Part shown: positions 54,596-64,000 of the stretch, in pieces | Layout: each line of letters opens with the position of its first letter | Position numbering within the stretch: position 1 is the stretch's first letter | Assembly (NCBI RefSeq): GCF_011365745.1 | Contig: NZ_JAAOBY010000007.1 | Span: forward strand, 1-64,000 | Direction of reading: 5' to 3' | Length of the DNA: 64,000 nucleotides | Source: Flavobacterium turcicum | GTDB taxonomy: Bacteria; Bacteroidota; Bacteroidia; Flavobacteriales; Flavobacteriaceae | The notes under the pieces: model-generated | Told to the model about the DNA's origin: nothing | The model's database searches: none | The model's input: the letters and a program-made list of their open reading frames with translations, nothing else | Translations under genes and position numbers: made by a program

Positions 54596-55153
54596 TTATA
54601 AAAACACTTTCAATCCCAATGCATAGCTCCAGTACAAAATCTTCGGAGCAGTTGGTGTCTTGAACTGATAAATACCATAGACATATAATGAAAAAAGTAT
54701 AAATGCTCCCCAACTCAACCCAATACACAATATACTTTGTCGTTCTGTCAGATTGAACATACCTGCAACGAATGATTTTATTATGAGTGCTGGAATAATA
54801 CAGCATATTAACACACATGTTACCCAAGGTAATATCCATAACTTCCTGTTCTTTGCTTGCAAGCCAATGATAGTTCCTTTAAAAAAATAAATAATGCAGA
54901 AAATAAAGTAGGTAAATAATAGAGAGAGACCCCAAATTTTAAATTTGTCGGTTTCTTCTCCCCAGAACTTTTGAGACAGTAAAAATCCTGCATAAAAAAA
55001 CATACCGAAAATAGCAGCTATTTTTAAGGCTAGAATAAAACCCCCAACGATTACAAACATTAGTCCAGTAGCAGAATCACTTTCTTCTCTTTTCTTAGCT
55101 ATATATTCATCTTCACTTTCTCCTGGATCAGCATCAGGATTATTCCAATTCAT
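54596..55153 (-). CDS. Hypothetical four-membrane-segment protein
   Basis: I do not recognise this 185-residue protein. An acidic N-terminus (NPDADPGESEDEY) is followed by four membrane segments (about residues 30-58, 72-90, 105-123 and 140-160). It stands on the minus strand between mobB and mobC, where Bacteroidetes elements usually have no gene. It looks like a small cargo insertion. An exclusion role is only a guess. Confidence 0.6.
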   Translation of the reverse strand: MNWNNPDADPGESEDEYIAKKREESDSATGLMFVIVGGFILALKIAAIFGMFFYAGFLLSQKFWGEETDKFKIWGLSLLFTYFIFCIIYFFKGTIIGLQAKNRKLWILPWVTCVLICCIIPALIIKSFVAGMFNLTERQSILCIGLSWGAFILFSLYVYGIYQFKTPTAPKILYWSYALGLKVFL

Positions 55154-55363
55154 ATTTTTCTTCTTTAATATTGATTATCAAATTGATGATGTAACCTAAA
55201 AATTTTTCAAGAGTATAAATTTACTAAAAAATCATAATAAAATCCGAACCTAGTTGGAGCTCCTTAACGCCAAACACTGTCATGCATCGCTAATGTCTGC
55301 CACTTTTTTGTAACCATGCTGCACTGCCTTTAAATTAACAACCGAACATTTAATAATTATAAA

Positions 55364-57385
55364 ATGCAGGGAGAAGACGATTTAAGAGGATTAGCCAAGA
55401 TAATGGCTTTTATTCGGGCAGTGAGTATCCTTTTAGTACTAATGCACCTTTATTGGTTCTGTTACGGTTTCTTTATGGAACGTGGCTGGACATTAGAAAT
55501 CATCAACAAAATCTTAGGTAATTTCGACAGAACGTCGGGCTTGTTTTCACACATCTTATATACCAAAGTCTTTGTTTTGATATTATTAGCATTAAGCTGT
55601 TTGGGAACAAAAGGCGTAAAGAATGAAAAGATAACTTGGACAAAAATTTATGTGGTTTTGGGAATTGGTTTTGTACTATTCTTTCTTAACACATCATTGT
55701 TAAAACTATCATTAAACATCGCTACATTTCTCTATATCCTTACCACAGGTTTGGGCTATATCTCCCTTATGGTAGCAGGAATTTGGATAAGCCGTCTGCT
55801 CCGTACCAATTTGATGGATGATGTTTTCAATAATGAGAACGAAAGTTTTCAGCAGGAAACTAAGCTAATGCAAAACGAATATTCCGTGAACTTACCCACC
55901 AAATTCTGGTACAACAAAAAACAGCACAATGGTTGGATCAATATTGTAAACCCTTTTAGAGCGACCATTGTATTGGGTACACCCGGTTCGGGTAAATCGT
56001 ATGCTGTAGTAAACAACTATATCAAGCAGCATATTGAAAAAGGTTTTTCAATGTATATCTATGATTTTAAGTTTGACGACCTATCTACAATTGCCTATAA
56101 TCATTTACTAAAACACACTGATAAGTACAAGGTAAAACCGAAATTCTACGTCATTAATTTTGATGACCCTAGAAAAAGCCATCGTTGCAATCCCATAAAT
56201 CCAGATTTTATGACCGATATATCCGATGCTTACGAATCGGCCTACACCATCATGCTAAATCTTAACAGGAGTTGGATACAAAAGCAAGGGGATTTCTTTG
56301 TAGAAAGCCCGATTATTCTTTTAGCGGCTATTATATGGTTTCTTAAAATCTATGAAAACGGCAAATACTGCACATTTCCACACGCCATTGAACTGCTCAA
56401 CAAAAAATACGCTGACGTCTTTACAATCCTAACCACCTATTCGGAATTGGAAAATTATCTATCACCCTTTATGGATGCCTGGCAAGGTGGCGCGCAAGAC
56501 CAGTTGCAGGGACAAATAGCATCTGCGAAAATTCCTTTGTCAAGAATGATCTCACCGCAATTGTATTGGGTTATGACAGGAGATGATTTTTCACTGGACA
56601 TCAACAACCCTAAAGAGCCGAAGATACTATGTGTAGGTAATAATCCTGACCGTCAAAATATCTATTCCGCAGCGTTGGGTTTATACAATTCAAGAATTGT
56701 GAAACTTATTAATAAAAAGGGACAGCTTAAAAGTTCAGTCATCATTGATGAATTGCCTACCATCTACTTTCGTGGATTAGACAATCTTATAGCCACTGCT
56801 AGAAGTAATAAGGTGGCCGTTTGTTTGGGCTTTCAGGATTATTCACAATTAACCCGTGATTATGGAGACAAAGAAAGTAAGGTTATACAAAATACCGTGG
56901 GCAATATATTCAGTGGTCAGGTGGTAGGAGAAACTGCCAAAAACCTTTCGGAACGTTTTGGTAAGGTGTTGCAGAAAAGGCAGAGTTTGTCAATCAACCG
57001 TAATGATACGTCGACATCCATTTCCACACAATTGGACAGCCTCATTCCTGCATCTAAAATTTCTACATTGACCCAAGGTGTTTTTGTAGGGGCTGTATCA
57101 GACAATTTTGATGAACGTATCGAACAGAAAATCTTCCATGCTGAAATTGTTGTAGACAATGATAAAGTAGCTGCTGAAACCAAAAACTATCAAAAAATAC
57201 CGGAAATACTATCTTTCGTAAACGAGGCAAGAGAAGATATGATGAAGCAGGAAATCGAAGCTAATTACAGACAGATAAAATTGGATATTATTCAGGTAAT
57301 TGAAACTGAATTGGAGCGTATTAAAAATGACCCTGATTTACAGCATTTGGTGCAAAAGGATAGTACAAAAAGAATCAGCCAATAA
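55364..57385 (+). CDS. mobC: Type IV coupling protein MobC (VirD4/TraG type)
   Basis: The 673-residue protein has four N-terminal membrane segments (about residues 14-36, 66-84, 94-112 and 117-140), then Walker A GTPGSGKS at 205-212 and a Walker B region VIIDELPTIYFRGLD. It couples the relaxosome to the TraG/TraE channel. Its order after mobA and mobB is conserved. A 210-bp gap precedes it. Confidence 0.95.
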   Translation: MQGEDDLRGLAKIMAFIRAVSILLVLMHLYWFCYGFFMERGWTLEIINKILGNFDRTSGLFSHILYTKVFVLILLALSCLGTKGVKNEKITWTKIYVVLGIGFVLFFLNTSLLKLSLNIATFLYILTTGLGYISLMVAGIWISRLLRTNLMDDVFNNENESFQQETKLMQNEYSVNLPTKFWYNKKQHNGWINIVNPFRATIVLGTPGSGKSYAVVNNYIKQHIEKGFSMYIYDFKFDDLSTIAYNHLLKHTDKYKVKPKFYVINFDDPRKSHRCNPINPDFMTDISDAYESAYTIMLNLNRSWIQKQGDFFVESPIILLAAIIWFLKIYENGKYCTFPHAIELLNKKYADVFTILTTYSELENYLSPFMDAWQGGAQDQLQGQIASAKIPLSRMISPQLYWVMTGDDFSLDINNPKEPKILCVGNNPDRQNIYSAALGLYNSRIVKLINKKGQLKSSVIIDELPTIYFRGLDNLIATARSNKVAVCLGFQDYSQLTRDYGDKESKVIQNTVGNIFSGQVVGETAKNLSERFGKVLQKRQSLSINRNDTSTSISTQLDSLIPASKISTLTQGVFVGAVSDNFDERIEQKIFHAEIVVDNDKVAAETKNYQKIPEILSFVNEAREDMMKQEIEANYRQIKLDIIQVIETELERIKNDPDLQHLVQKDSTKRISQ

Positions 57386-57411
57386 ATGTAGCTTCTTGTT
57401 TTGTTCCAGAT

Positions 57412-60400
57412 TTACATTGTTTTTAAACGCACAGAAGATTTTCCCTGAACATCATCTATTTTAATTGTACTTTTTTGCCCTTCAGTCATCTCATCTTTCG
57501 GTTCTGGAGCAATTGACAATTGTATCTTCCTATCGATGGCCGCCAGTTCAGTTTTTAGTTCGCTCAGCCTGCTTTCCTTTGTCCATGTACCATTGACCAC
57601 TTCCTGAAGTACAGGCAGGTCTTTTTGCAGTTCAGCGATTTTCTTTTGTTCCTGGTCGATATAGCTGGGTATTTTTTCCAAAGCACTAAGGAAATTCATT
57701 GATGCAAGCTTTTCATCATTAGCAACTAATCCATTATTGTAGGTGTATTTTATATTACCCTCGCCCTGTACCAAAAACCGATTGACCCTAATGTCAACAC
57801 CCTCTTTTTCGGAAATTTCCGTTTTAACCAACAATGCAAACCCATATAGGCTGCCTATTTCTTCATATTGACCACCAGTACGGGCTTTATCTGCAATTTG
57901 GTTAAGTTTGGCTCCAATCTGTTTTACATCAACATTAGGCGATAATCCATCAAGTTGGACAAGATTCAGTATCGTACCGTCCTGTCGTTTTTGTATACGC
58001 TGTTGCAGGTTTTCCCAATCGAGGCTCATTCTTTCCAATCGTGACCTAGCAGACTCCAGTGTAGTGATACTGTCTTCCAGCTTGTATTTGGAACTGAATT
58101 TGGAACGGTTGAATGCCTGCTTCTCACTTTCCAATCCAGCAACCTGTTTCTCCAGTTTTGCTTTTTCCAAAAGGTCGGTATTCCCCGAAAGGATAGCTAC
58201 GTATTCCGAGAAATTCATTCCCGATTTTTCATCCATACTGCCTTCATCAATGGTTCGCTTTCCGAGATTGTTGGCTTTAAGCTGGTCAATAAAAAGCTGT
58301 TTATTGTACAGCAGATTAAACTTGTAGCCATCCAGCGATTTTTCGACTGCATAGATAATTACATCTACCTTGTTATTGGCAAAGAATTTGGCAATTTCAT
58401 TGCCTTTGCGGACGGCCCTTCCGTCACGTTGGGCAAGATCGCTTGGTCTCCACGGCGTATCTAAATGATGGACAGCAACTGCTCTTTTCTGCGCATTTAC
58501 ACCAGTTCCCAACATACCTGTAGAACCAAACAGAACACGGATTTTTCCATCATTCATTCCGCTGATAAGCTCTTTACGTTGCTTATCATTTTTAGCTTCC
58601 TGTATAAAACGGACTTCATGTGGCGGTATGCCGTGATTTTCTACAAGTTTACGTTTTATTTCTCCATAGACGTTCCATTCTCCAGGTTTGTAAGTACCTA
58701 AGTCTGAAAAAATAAACTGCGTTCCTTTCTGTGCATGGAATTTTTGATAGTATTTAGCTATATTGGCAGCACAATGGGAAGCTTTGCTATCGGGATGGTC
58801 ATCGTATTTTCCACTTACCATCCGCATATCGAGCGACATCTTACGGGCATAATCTGTAGCAATCAACATCTTTGCTTTTTCTTCGCGATCTGTCAGCGGA
58901 GGTCTCCCTAATAAGATAGCATTACCTGATTTTGCAAACTCCATCAATTTCTGGATGAATACTTCCTGATCAGGCGTAGGTGGTATATTATAAAGCACCT
59001 CGTTCTTTTCCGGACGATCTATACCAATATCCTTAGCGGTTCTGTAATCTGTGATTTCCGAATAAAACTGTGCCAGTTCCGGCACTTTGATAAAGTAACG
59101 GAAGCGTTCTTTTGACACTATATTATTCGCTACCGAAAACTCATAATCAATCGTCTTTCTTGCATAGATAGCCGCCCACGCATCAAAGCAGTTAATACCT
59201 TGTTTTTCCAATGCTCTTGGACGGAGATATTTAAACAACAAGTATAACTCGGTTAAGGAGTTGCTAATGGTTGTTCCCGAAAGAAAGGTAGCACCCATAT
59301 CGCCTTTTATGAGATCCTGAATGGTTCGGATGGCAAAAAGCAGGTTCATGGCTTTTTGGCTTCCCATCATATTACCCAAACCCGCAACCCGGTCATGGCG
59401 GGTATTGAACATTAGGTTTTTGAACTGGTGGCTTTCATCAACAAATAAATGGTCGATGCCCATCATCTTAAAGTCCACTACATCATCTTTTCTGTTTTCG
59501 ATGTCGTATTCCAATGTTTTCAGCCTAACTTCAAGATTCTGTTTCCTGATGATTACACCTTTGAGCATTCCCCTTGAAATCTCCTTGCCCTGTGCTTCTA
59601 AGGTGGCAAGATTATCTTCCACGCTGTTGAGTTCGACTTGCAGGATTTCCTTTTGCATTTCTGGCGACTGAGGTATCATGCCAAACTGATCATGCGTCAA
59701 TATCACGCAGTCCCAATCGTTGTTTTTAATATCTCCGAAAATCCGTTGCCTTTTCTGTGGGGTAAAATCTTCTTTACCAGGATACATAATTTTAGTGTGT
59801 GGGTAGGCTTCACGGTACGTTTCTGCAATCTCATGAACATTGGCTTTCAATCCTATTATCATAGGTTTGTGTACCATTCCCAAGCGTTTCATCTCTTGTG
59901 CTGCGGTACACATCACCAATGTCTTTCCTGCTCCAACTTCGTGATCGCAAATCGCACCGTTGTTCAGTTTGATCATCCATACTGTGTCCTTTTGGCTCGA
60001 ATACAAATCGTTAATACCTAAACGTTTTCTTTCCAGTCCGGGAAATTCCTGATGACTTCCGTCGTACTGCGGTCGTACAAAACAGTTAAAGGTATCGTTA
60101 TATTGGTTGGTTAGTCTTTTTTTGAACTCATCGTTTTGGGCGTGAAGCCATTCGGTAAATGCTGTACGTATTTCATCAATCTTGGTATTCGCCATCTGTA
60201 TGGCTTCCATATCCCGTACCTTGATCTCCTTATCATCAATCATGACCTTTTTGGTAATATCAGGAGTGGTGTTAACTAATGCATTTTTCAGCAGAGCAAT
60301 CCCGTCAAATGTTCGACTTTCTGACTTGACGGCATATTTATCCCATATATGTACATTTTTCTGGTCGCATTTTATAGAAAAGTCATCAGAAGTCTCAGAA

Positions 60401-62808
60401 TATTGAATGCGCACCTCTGTGTCGAAAAGATGAGAAGCGAAGCGAGCATAGATCCCTGTCGGTATCCAGCGTTCACCAAGATTGAAATCCAGCTCTTCAA
60501 ATTCAATTCGTCTTGGACGAGCTTCTTCTAAAGAGGTAAGGCTTTGTTTGCCCTGCCTATCATAGGGATTGTTTTCGAGATATGTTTTTACAGCTGTGGC
60601 TTTCTCCACCACATTGCCTGCAATCCATCTTTCAGCTATTTCATATTCCTTTTCCATAGGATTGTAAAAAATACGTCCGTGTAATGCCTCTTTCAAATTG
60701 TCGGATGACATACCGCTGATTTTGGACATATACCCCAAATCAACCTTGCCGTATTTGTTCAGCGATGCGGCCAACGCCTCATCGGGATTATCGGTAGCCA
60801 ATGTGGTAATGGAGAAGCTTACAGGACGGTGGAAGATATCCGCTTTGTGTACCACACCGCCCACCACACGTTCCAGATAAGGAATTTCCTTACCTGAACT
60901 GTCTGTTTTGATAAGCTTGATATTATCAGCACTGTTTAGGTTGCCGTACCTTTTTACAAAGGCATCGTAAGCCTTATTAAATGTTTCTCTCTCTTCTTTA
61001 TGTTCGATTTGCAGTTCGGCTTCCTTCTGATATAAATCTAGATAGCTATCCCGTACATAAATATAGGCTTCAGCTCTTGCTTTCTGCAAGGACGATAATT
61101 GCAAAGGATGAAACATTACCTCCTGTTTATCGTTATCAAAATCTTTAAGATAGCCGACCCAGCCGTTATGTACTGCAAGGCAATCGTTACGATGAAAAGA
61201 TTGTATTTCTTTGGTATAAATTGCAGGTTCGGGAATAGTGTTGCCTGCGGTAATCTTTTCGATCAGACCATTTCCGTTCAGTCCTGAAAACAAATCGCCG
61301 ATAACTTCCTGCGTATTCCTTTCATTTGGGGTATTGTTATTTACAGGAGAAATAGAAACAGGAGGTTGCTGCATCAAACCGCTGAACAGGTTTCTCTGAT
61401 ACCCGTTCACGGTTCTTTTTCTTTTGGCTGGTTGTTTTGTTGTTGCGACTGCTTTAACAGGAGTGGCAACAGCCGCCAGTTCTTCTGAATTTTCAAAGAG
61501 ATCAAAAATGCTTAGTTGCCTTTCCTCTTTTACAATGTCCTTATTTGTTGTTGAAGCAGATAAAGTCTGTGTTTCCTGTGTAATGGTTACAGATTGAGCA
61601 GCGGGAGGTGTAACCGTTGGTATTATAGGAATTTCTATGACAGGCACATCGTTTCGTTCGCCTTTATACAAGCCAATATCCAGATGCTCCCCAAAATCTT
61701 CTGATAGCATTTGCTTCAGGTCTTTGGCAATTCCTTCCACACCATCCCTGTGCGTATAGATAAATGCAGGTTGCCCGTAAGGATCGGTATCTAAAACACG
61801 TGTAGTATGTATAATCCTTCCGTTATCCTGAAACAAGGCATTGCTTGGTGTATTGTATTCCGTTATTTGGCTCTGACAGAAAAGTTCTTCCACTTCTGTG
61901 AGGCTTTGCTTAACGGTGTTTTTTTGCAGTATAATCAAGTCGCTACCGACTTCCGTACCGGCATAGTCTGTAAATAGGTTATTTGGCAATCGGACTGCTG
62001 AAACCAGATTATTATCCTTCATCAATGCCCTGCGTATGGTCTCGTTCTTAGCACTGTTCAATACCCCCTGTGAAGTAATAAAAGCCAATATGCCACCCTC
62101 ACGGAGCATATCAGTTCCTTTCAGGAAAAAGTAATTGTGTATGCTGCGGGCTGCTTGCACTTTTGCTGTGTCCCTGTTTCTGGAATAGGAAAGATCAAAA
62201 ACGGAAGTATCACCGAAAGGGATATTACTAGCAACCACATCATAGCTATTTTGTTCTCTTTCTGGTATTTCTTCAAAACCGTTTATTCGGACAGAACTGT
62301 CGGGATAGAGCTGCTTTAAAATTTTTCCTGTAAGCAGATCCTTTTCATAAGCGGTAACCTGAGGAGAGTCTCTATCGGCAAAAGATTTTATAAAAGAGCC
62401 GATACCGGCAGAAGGTTCTAGAAATTTTCGGATGTTTATACCGTTTTCTTTTAAGGGAGCAGAAATAGCATCAATAACCAAAGGCGGAGTATAAAATGCA
62501 GTCAGTACAGAACTCCGCATACTCTCCACATACCTTTGGTATTGCTTCTCGTCAGTTGCATTTTCTTTTAGAAGTTGATGGAGTTCTTGTGTAAGTGGAA
62601 AGAGTTCGTGTTCAGTCTTCTTCCAATGGTTAATGTCTATCGGGTTTTGGGCAGGGTTCAACACGAATTTAAGACCGCCAAATCCGCTGTATTGCATCAT
62701 TAGCAGTCTTTCTCCTATCGTGGCTTTCCGTTTCTCCCTTTCCAGTTCAAAAGCAATTCGTAAGGCATCAATATTCCTTTGGAGATGTTGACGTTTACTG
62801 AAGCCCAT
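57412..62808 (-). CDS. Giant N6-adenine methylase/SNF2-like helicase
   Basis: The 1798-residue protein joins an N-terminal adenine methylase domain (SAM motif EPSAGIG at 131-137; catalytic NIPF at 195-198 in [10 protein letters not shown]) to a central SF2 helicase domain. The helicase shows [20 protein letters not shown] and the motif [16 protein letters not shown] long helical C-terminus follows. Such proteins are standard on Bacteroidetes ICEs and may protect incoming DNA from restriction or remodel it. It overlaps the DUF1896 gene by 14 bp. It converges on mobC. Confidence 0.93.
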   Translation of the reverse strand: MGFSKRQHLQRNIDALRIAFELEREKRKATIGERLLMMQYSGFGGLKFVLNPAQNPIDINHWKKTEHELFPLTQELHQLLKENATDEKQYQRYVESMRSSVLTAFYTPPLVIDAISAPLKENGINIRKFLEPSAGIGSFIKSFADRDSPQVTAYEKDLLTGKILKQLYPDSSVRINGFEEIPEREQNSYDVVASNIPFGDTSVFDLSYSRNRDTAKVQAARSIHNYFFLKGTDMLREGGILAFITSQGVLNSAKNETIRRALMKDNNLVSAVRLPNNLFTDYAGTEVGSDLIILQKNTVKQSLTEVEELFCQSQITEYNTPSNALFQDNGRIIHTTRVLDTDPYGQPAFIYTHRDGVEGIAKDLKQMLSEDFGEHLDIGLYKGERNDVPVIEIPIIPTVTPPAAQSVTITQETQTLSASTTNKDIVKEERQLSIFDLFENSEELAAVATPVKAVATTKQPAKRKRTVNGYQRNLFSGLMQQPPVSISPVNNNTPNERNTQEVIGDLFSGLNGNGLIEKITAGNTIPEPAIYTKEIQSFHRNDCLAVHNGWVGYLKDFDNDKQEVMFHPLQLSSLQKARAEAYIYVRDSYLDLYQKEAELQIEHKEERETFNKAYDAFVKRYGNLNSADNIKLIKTDSSGKEIPYLERVVGGVVHKADIFHRPVSFSITTLATDNPDEALAASLNKYGKVDLGYMSKISGMSSDNLKEALHGRIFYNPMEKEYEIAERWIAGNVVEKATAVKTYLENNPYDRQGKQSLTSLEEARPRRIEFEELDFNLGERWIPTGIYARFASHLFDTEVRIQYSETSDDFSIKCDQKNVHIWDKYAVKSESRTFDGIALLKNALVNTTPDITKKVMIDDKEIKVRDMEAIQMANTKIDEIRTAFTEWLHAQNDEFKKRLTNQYNDTFNCFVRPQYDGSHQEFPGLERKRLGINDLYSSQKDTVWMIKLNNGAICDHEVGAGKTLVMCTAAQEMKRLGMVHKPMIIGLKANVHEIAETYREAYPHTKIMYPGKEDFTPQKRQRIFGDIKNNDWDCVILTHDQFGMIPQSPEMQKEILQVELNSVEDNLATLEAQGKEISRGMLKGVIIRKQNLEVRLKTLEYDIENRKDDVVDFKMMGIDHLFVDESHQFKNLMFNTRHDRVAGLGNMMGSQKAMNLLFAIRTIQDLIKGDMGATFLSGTTISNSLTELYLLFKYLRPRALEKQGINCFDAWAAIYARKTIDYEFSVANNIVSKERFRYFIKVPELAQFYSEITDYRTAKDIGIDRPEKNEVLYNIPPTPDQEVFIQKLMEFAKSGNAILLGRPPLTDREEKAKMLIATDYARKMSLDMRMVSGKYDDHPDSKASHCAANIAKYYQKFHAQKGTQFIFSDLGTYKPGEWNVYGEIKRKLVENHGIPPHEVRFIQEAKNDKQRKELISGMNDGKIRVLFGSTGMLGTGVNAQKRAVAVHHLDTPWRPSDLAQRDGRAVRKGNEIAKFFANNKVDVIIYAVEKSLDGYKFNLLYNKQLFIDQLKANNLGKRTIDEGSMDEKSGMNFSEYVAILSGNTDLLEKAKLEKQVAGLESEKQAFNRSKFSSKYKLEDSITTLESARSRLERMSLDWENLQQRIQKRQDGTILNLVQLDGLSPNVDVKQIGAKLNQIADKARTGGQYEEIGSLYGFALLVKTEISEKEGVDIRVNRFLVQGEGNIKYTYNNGLVANDEKLASMNFLSALEKIPSYIDQEQKKIAELQKDLPVLQEVVNGTWTKESRLSELKTELAAIDRKIQLSIAPEPKDEMTEGQKSTIKIDDVQGKSSVRLKTM

Positions 62809-63232
62809 TTTCTTCTATCCAAATGGCTATAGTTCCAGTCAGTTCGGTATAGAGCAGTTCAAACTCCGAAGAATAGGCAAAGTCATCCTCCAATTTGTAG
62901 TTTGTAAAAACAGGGTCGCAAACAGGCAACATCTTGAAGGCAAACGGTCGTAGTTCTTCGTCTGCCATTGTAGTATCAAACTCATTGCAAACCACCTGAA
63001 AAACGGTATCAAATCTGGAGAAGTACAATCCTTCAAATAAAACATAGTCAGCAATATGATCGCATTGACTGACGGGGTTTCCTGCCCGAAATGCTCCTTC
63101 ATAAGCATTGGAAGCCCAACTTGAACGCTGGTCAATAAATTTAACATCATACGTTTTTTCGGGAAAGCTTGTAGTCAATAATTCTTGTAGTCGTAACCTG
63201 AAATAAGACAGGTCTTTTTGATGTGTTTCCAT
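62795..63232 (-). CDS. DUF1896 family protein
   Basis: The 145-residue acidic protein matches the DUF1896 pattern: [17 protein letters not shown] at the start, then [20 protein letters not shown] and [20 protein letters not shown]. It occurs with topB and the methylase-helicase in these elements. Its function is unknown. It is co-transcribed with the methylase-helicase (14-bp overlap). Confidence 0.87.
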   Translation of the reverse strand: METHQKDLSYFRLRLQELLTTSFPEKTYDVKFIDQRSSWASNAYEGAFRAGNPVSQCDHIADYVLFEGLYFSRFDTVFQVVCNEFDTTMADEELRPFAFKMLPVCDPVFTNYKLEDDFAYSSEFELLYTELTGTIAIWIEENGLQ

Positions 63233-63255
63233 ACTATATTTTGTTTATAATTTTG

Positions 63256-63640
63256 CTAAACGGATAAAATTTGAAGCATTCTGCCAATCTCAATATCCAT
63301 TCGTGAAAAGGCAAACCATTTTTTACCCAGATCTTTCAATGATACTCCAATATGATAGAGTTCGGTATTATCAATTATGAGAAAACGGTCGTGGTCATCC
63401 TTTTACGGCAGTATAGCTGCGGAGCACAGATAAGAGCATAGCGATACCTTGCTCGGTAAAAGCATAAGGCAGATAACGCCTTCCCGCATAATTCAAACTT
63501 GAGTTCACAAATTGTGACCTCAAGTTTATAGTATCAAATTCATCTTGGGTCAACTGGAAACGGAAGTTTTCAGGAAAGCGGTCTATATTCCGCTTTACAG
63601 CCTGATTAAAGACTTTAGTTTCTACCTGATAAATTAGATT
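63256..63640 (-). pseudogene. ORF6N-domain gene, decayed
   Basis: Reading the minus strand, 63640-63395 encodes [20 protein letters not shown] and [16 protein letters not shown], typical of ORF6N proteins, then stops. After a frame change, 63403-63256 encodes RFLIIDN, YHIGVSLKDLGKKWFAFS and a stop, which is the family's C-terminus. The N-terminal part is lost to a fusion with the topB end and roughly 100 residues between the two fragments are missing. Confidence 0.7.
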
Positions 63641-64000
63641 TTTCAAATTCAAAGGAGCTTTCCCCTTTCTCATTCAATACAATATAGGCCTCGAATTTCT
63701 TTCCAGCTTTACTTTTCATTCCTCTTATAAGAGAAGTTTTGCCAGTATTGACAAGACTTTCTATATCAGTTATGCTTAAATGCACACCACATACATTTCG
63801 GAACTGTACCCAGTTGCAGACCTCATCAGAACATTTAACAATTTTATCTCTAATAATCAGTTGCTGCTTTTTGCATTTAGGACAAACAAGGCTAGGTAGG
63901 TTTTCTTGTACAATAGCCGTTTGCAGCAATTCATTGGTAATAGACGTGGCATAGATTTCCATTTCTTTTTGAAAAACTTCCGCATTACTTTCGTTGTTTT
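63615..64000 (-). CDS. topB: DNA topoisomerase III TopB, 3' part (continues off the window)
   Basis: The frame is open to the window edge. It contains the C-terminal zinc ribbon (CPKCKKQQ, then CSDEVCNW) and the [20 protein letters not shown] segment of TopB proteins on Bacteroidetes ICEs. Its last residues (EKSNLSGRN) overlap the ORF6N remnant, so the natural end was altered by the fusion. TopB resolves topological links during element replication or transfer. The N-terminal catalytic part is not in the window. Confidence 0.88.
   Translation of the reverse strand, partial: NNESNAEVFQKEMEIYATSITNELLQTAIVQENLPSLVCPKCKKQQLIIRDKIVKCSDEVCNWVQFRNVCGVHLSITDIESLVNTGKTSLIRGMKSKAGKKFEAYIVLNEKGESSFEFEKSNLSGRN

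Noticed and set aside
1..64000. tRNA, rRNA, CRISPR arrays and insertion sequences
   Set aside because: I looked for cloverleaf-like segments, regularly spaced repeats and transposase motifs and saw none.

Overview
The window comes from a member of the Bacteroidota, most likely Flavobacteriaceae and probably Flavobacterium. It is AT-rich, the start codons lack Shine-Dalgarno sequences, promoters carry the TAnnTTTG -7 element, and the gliding genes gldF and gldG are present together with flavobacterial intergenic repeats.

Region 1 (about 1-17,950) is ordinary chromosome. It holds a DUF4294 protein, an M42 aminopeptidase, purC, an S9 peptidase, a HAD phosphatase, a PhoH ATPase, an SAM hydroxide adenosyltransferase (DUF62), an ABM-fold protein, gldF-gldG, dnaN, a membrane-anchored MutS-like ATPase, a double universal-stress protein and mnmE.

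Region 2 (about 17,950 to the window end) is an integrative and conjugative element (ICE) of the Bacteroidetes tra type, entered directly downstream of mnmE. The left end carries a zinc-finger/HTH protein translationally coupled to a tyrosine integrase. A cargo block follows on the minus strand: hsdM, hsdS, a DUF1737-like gene, fic, hsdR, an NA37 nucleoid-associated protein and a three-TM protein. Next come ssb, a DUF932 gene and a PRTRC cassette encoding proteins that look like a ubiquitin-like protein, an E2 and an E1 (plus strand). A convergent gap with four hairpins leads to a sigma-region-4/alpha-CTD-like regulator and then to the transfer operon traE-F-G-I-J-K-L-M-N-O-Q (minus strand). 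Upstream of traE lies a YobI-like membrane NTPase split by a -1 frameshift at a correctly phased A AAA AAA heptamer. Then come traD/traB/traA-type genes, a strong oriT candidate, mobA, mobB, an orphan membrane protein, the coupling protein mobC, a 1798-residue methylase-helicase, a DUF1896 gene, a decayed ORF6N gene and the 3' end of topB. The right end of the element lies outside the window.

Functionally the parts fit together. The integrase pair handles excision and integration. The oriT with MobA, MobB and MobC processes and delivers DNA to the Tra type IV secretion channel. SSB, TopB, ParA and the methylase-helicase support DNA handling. The cargo looks mainly defensive (type I restriction-modification with Fic, possibly NA37 plus the membrane protein, possibly the YobI-like NTPase). 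The points most worth testing are the PRTRC ubiquitin-like cascade with its visible E2-like cysteine, the possible programmed frameshift in the YobI-like gene, the NA37/membrane-protein pair tied to the restriction operon, the insertion scar around fic, and the structured non-coding segments at 30.3 kb and 35.8-36.05 kb. All calls come from reading the sequence and family knowledge; no database search was run.
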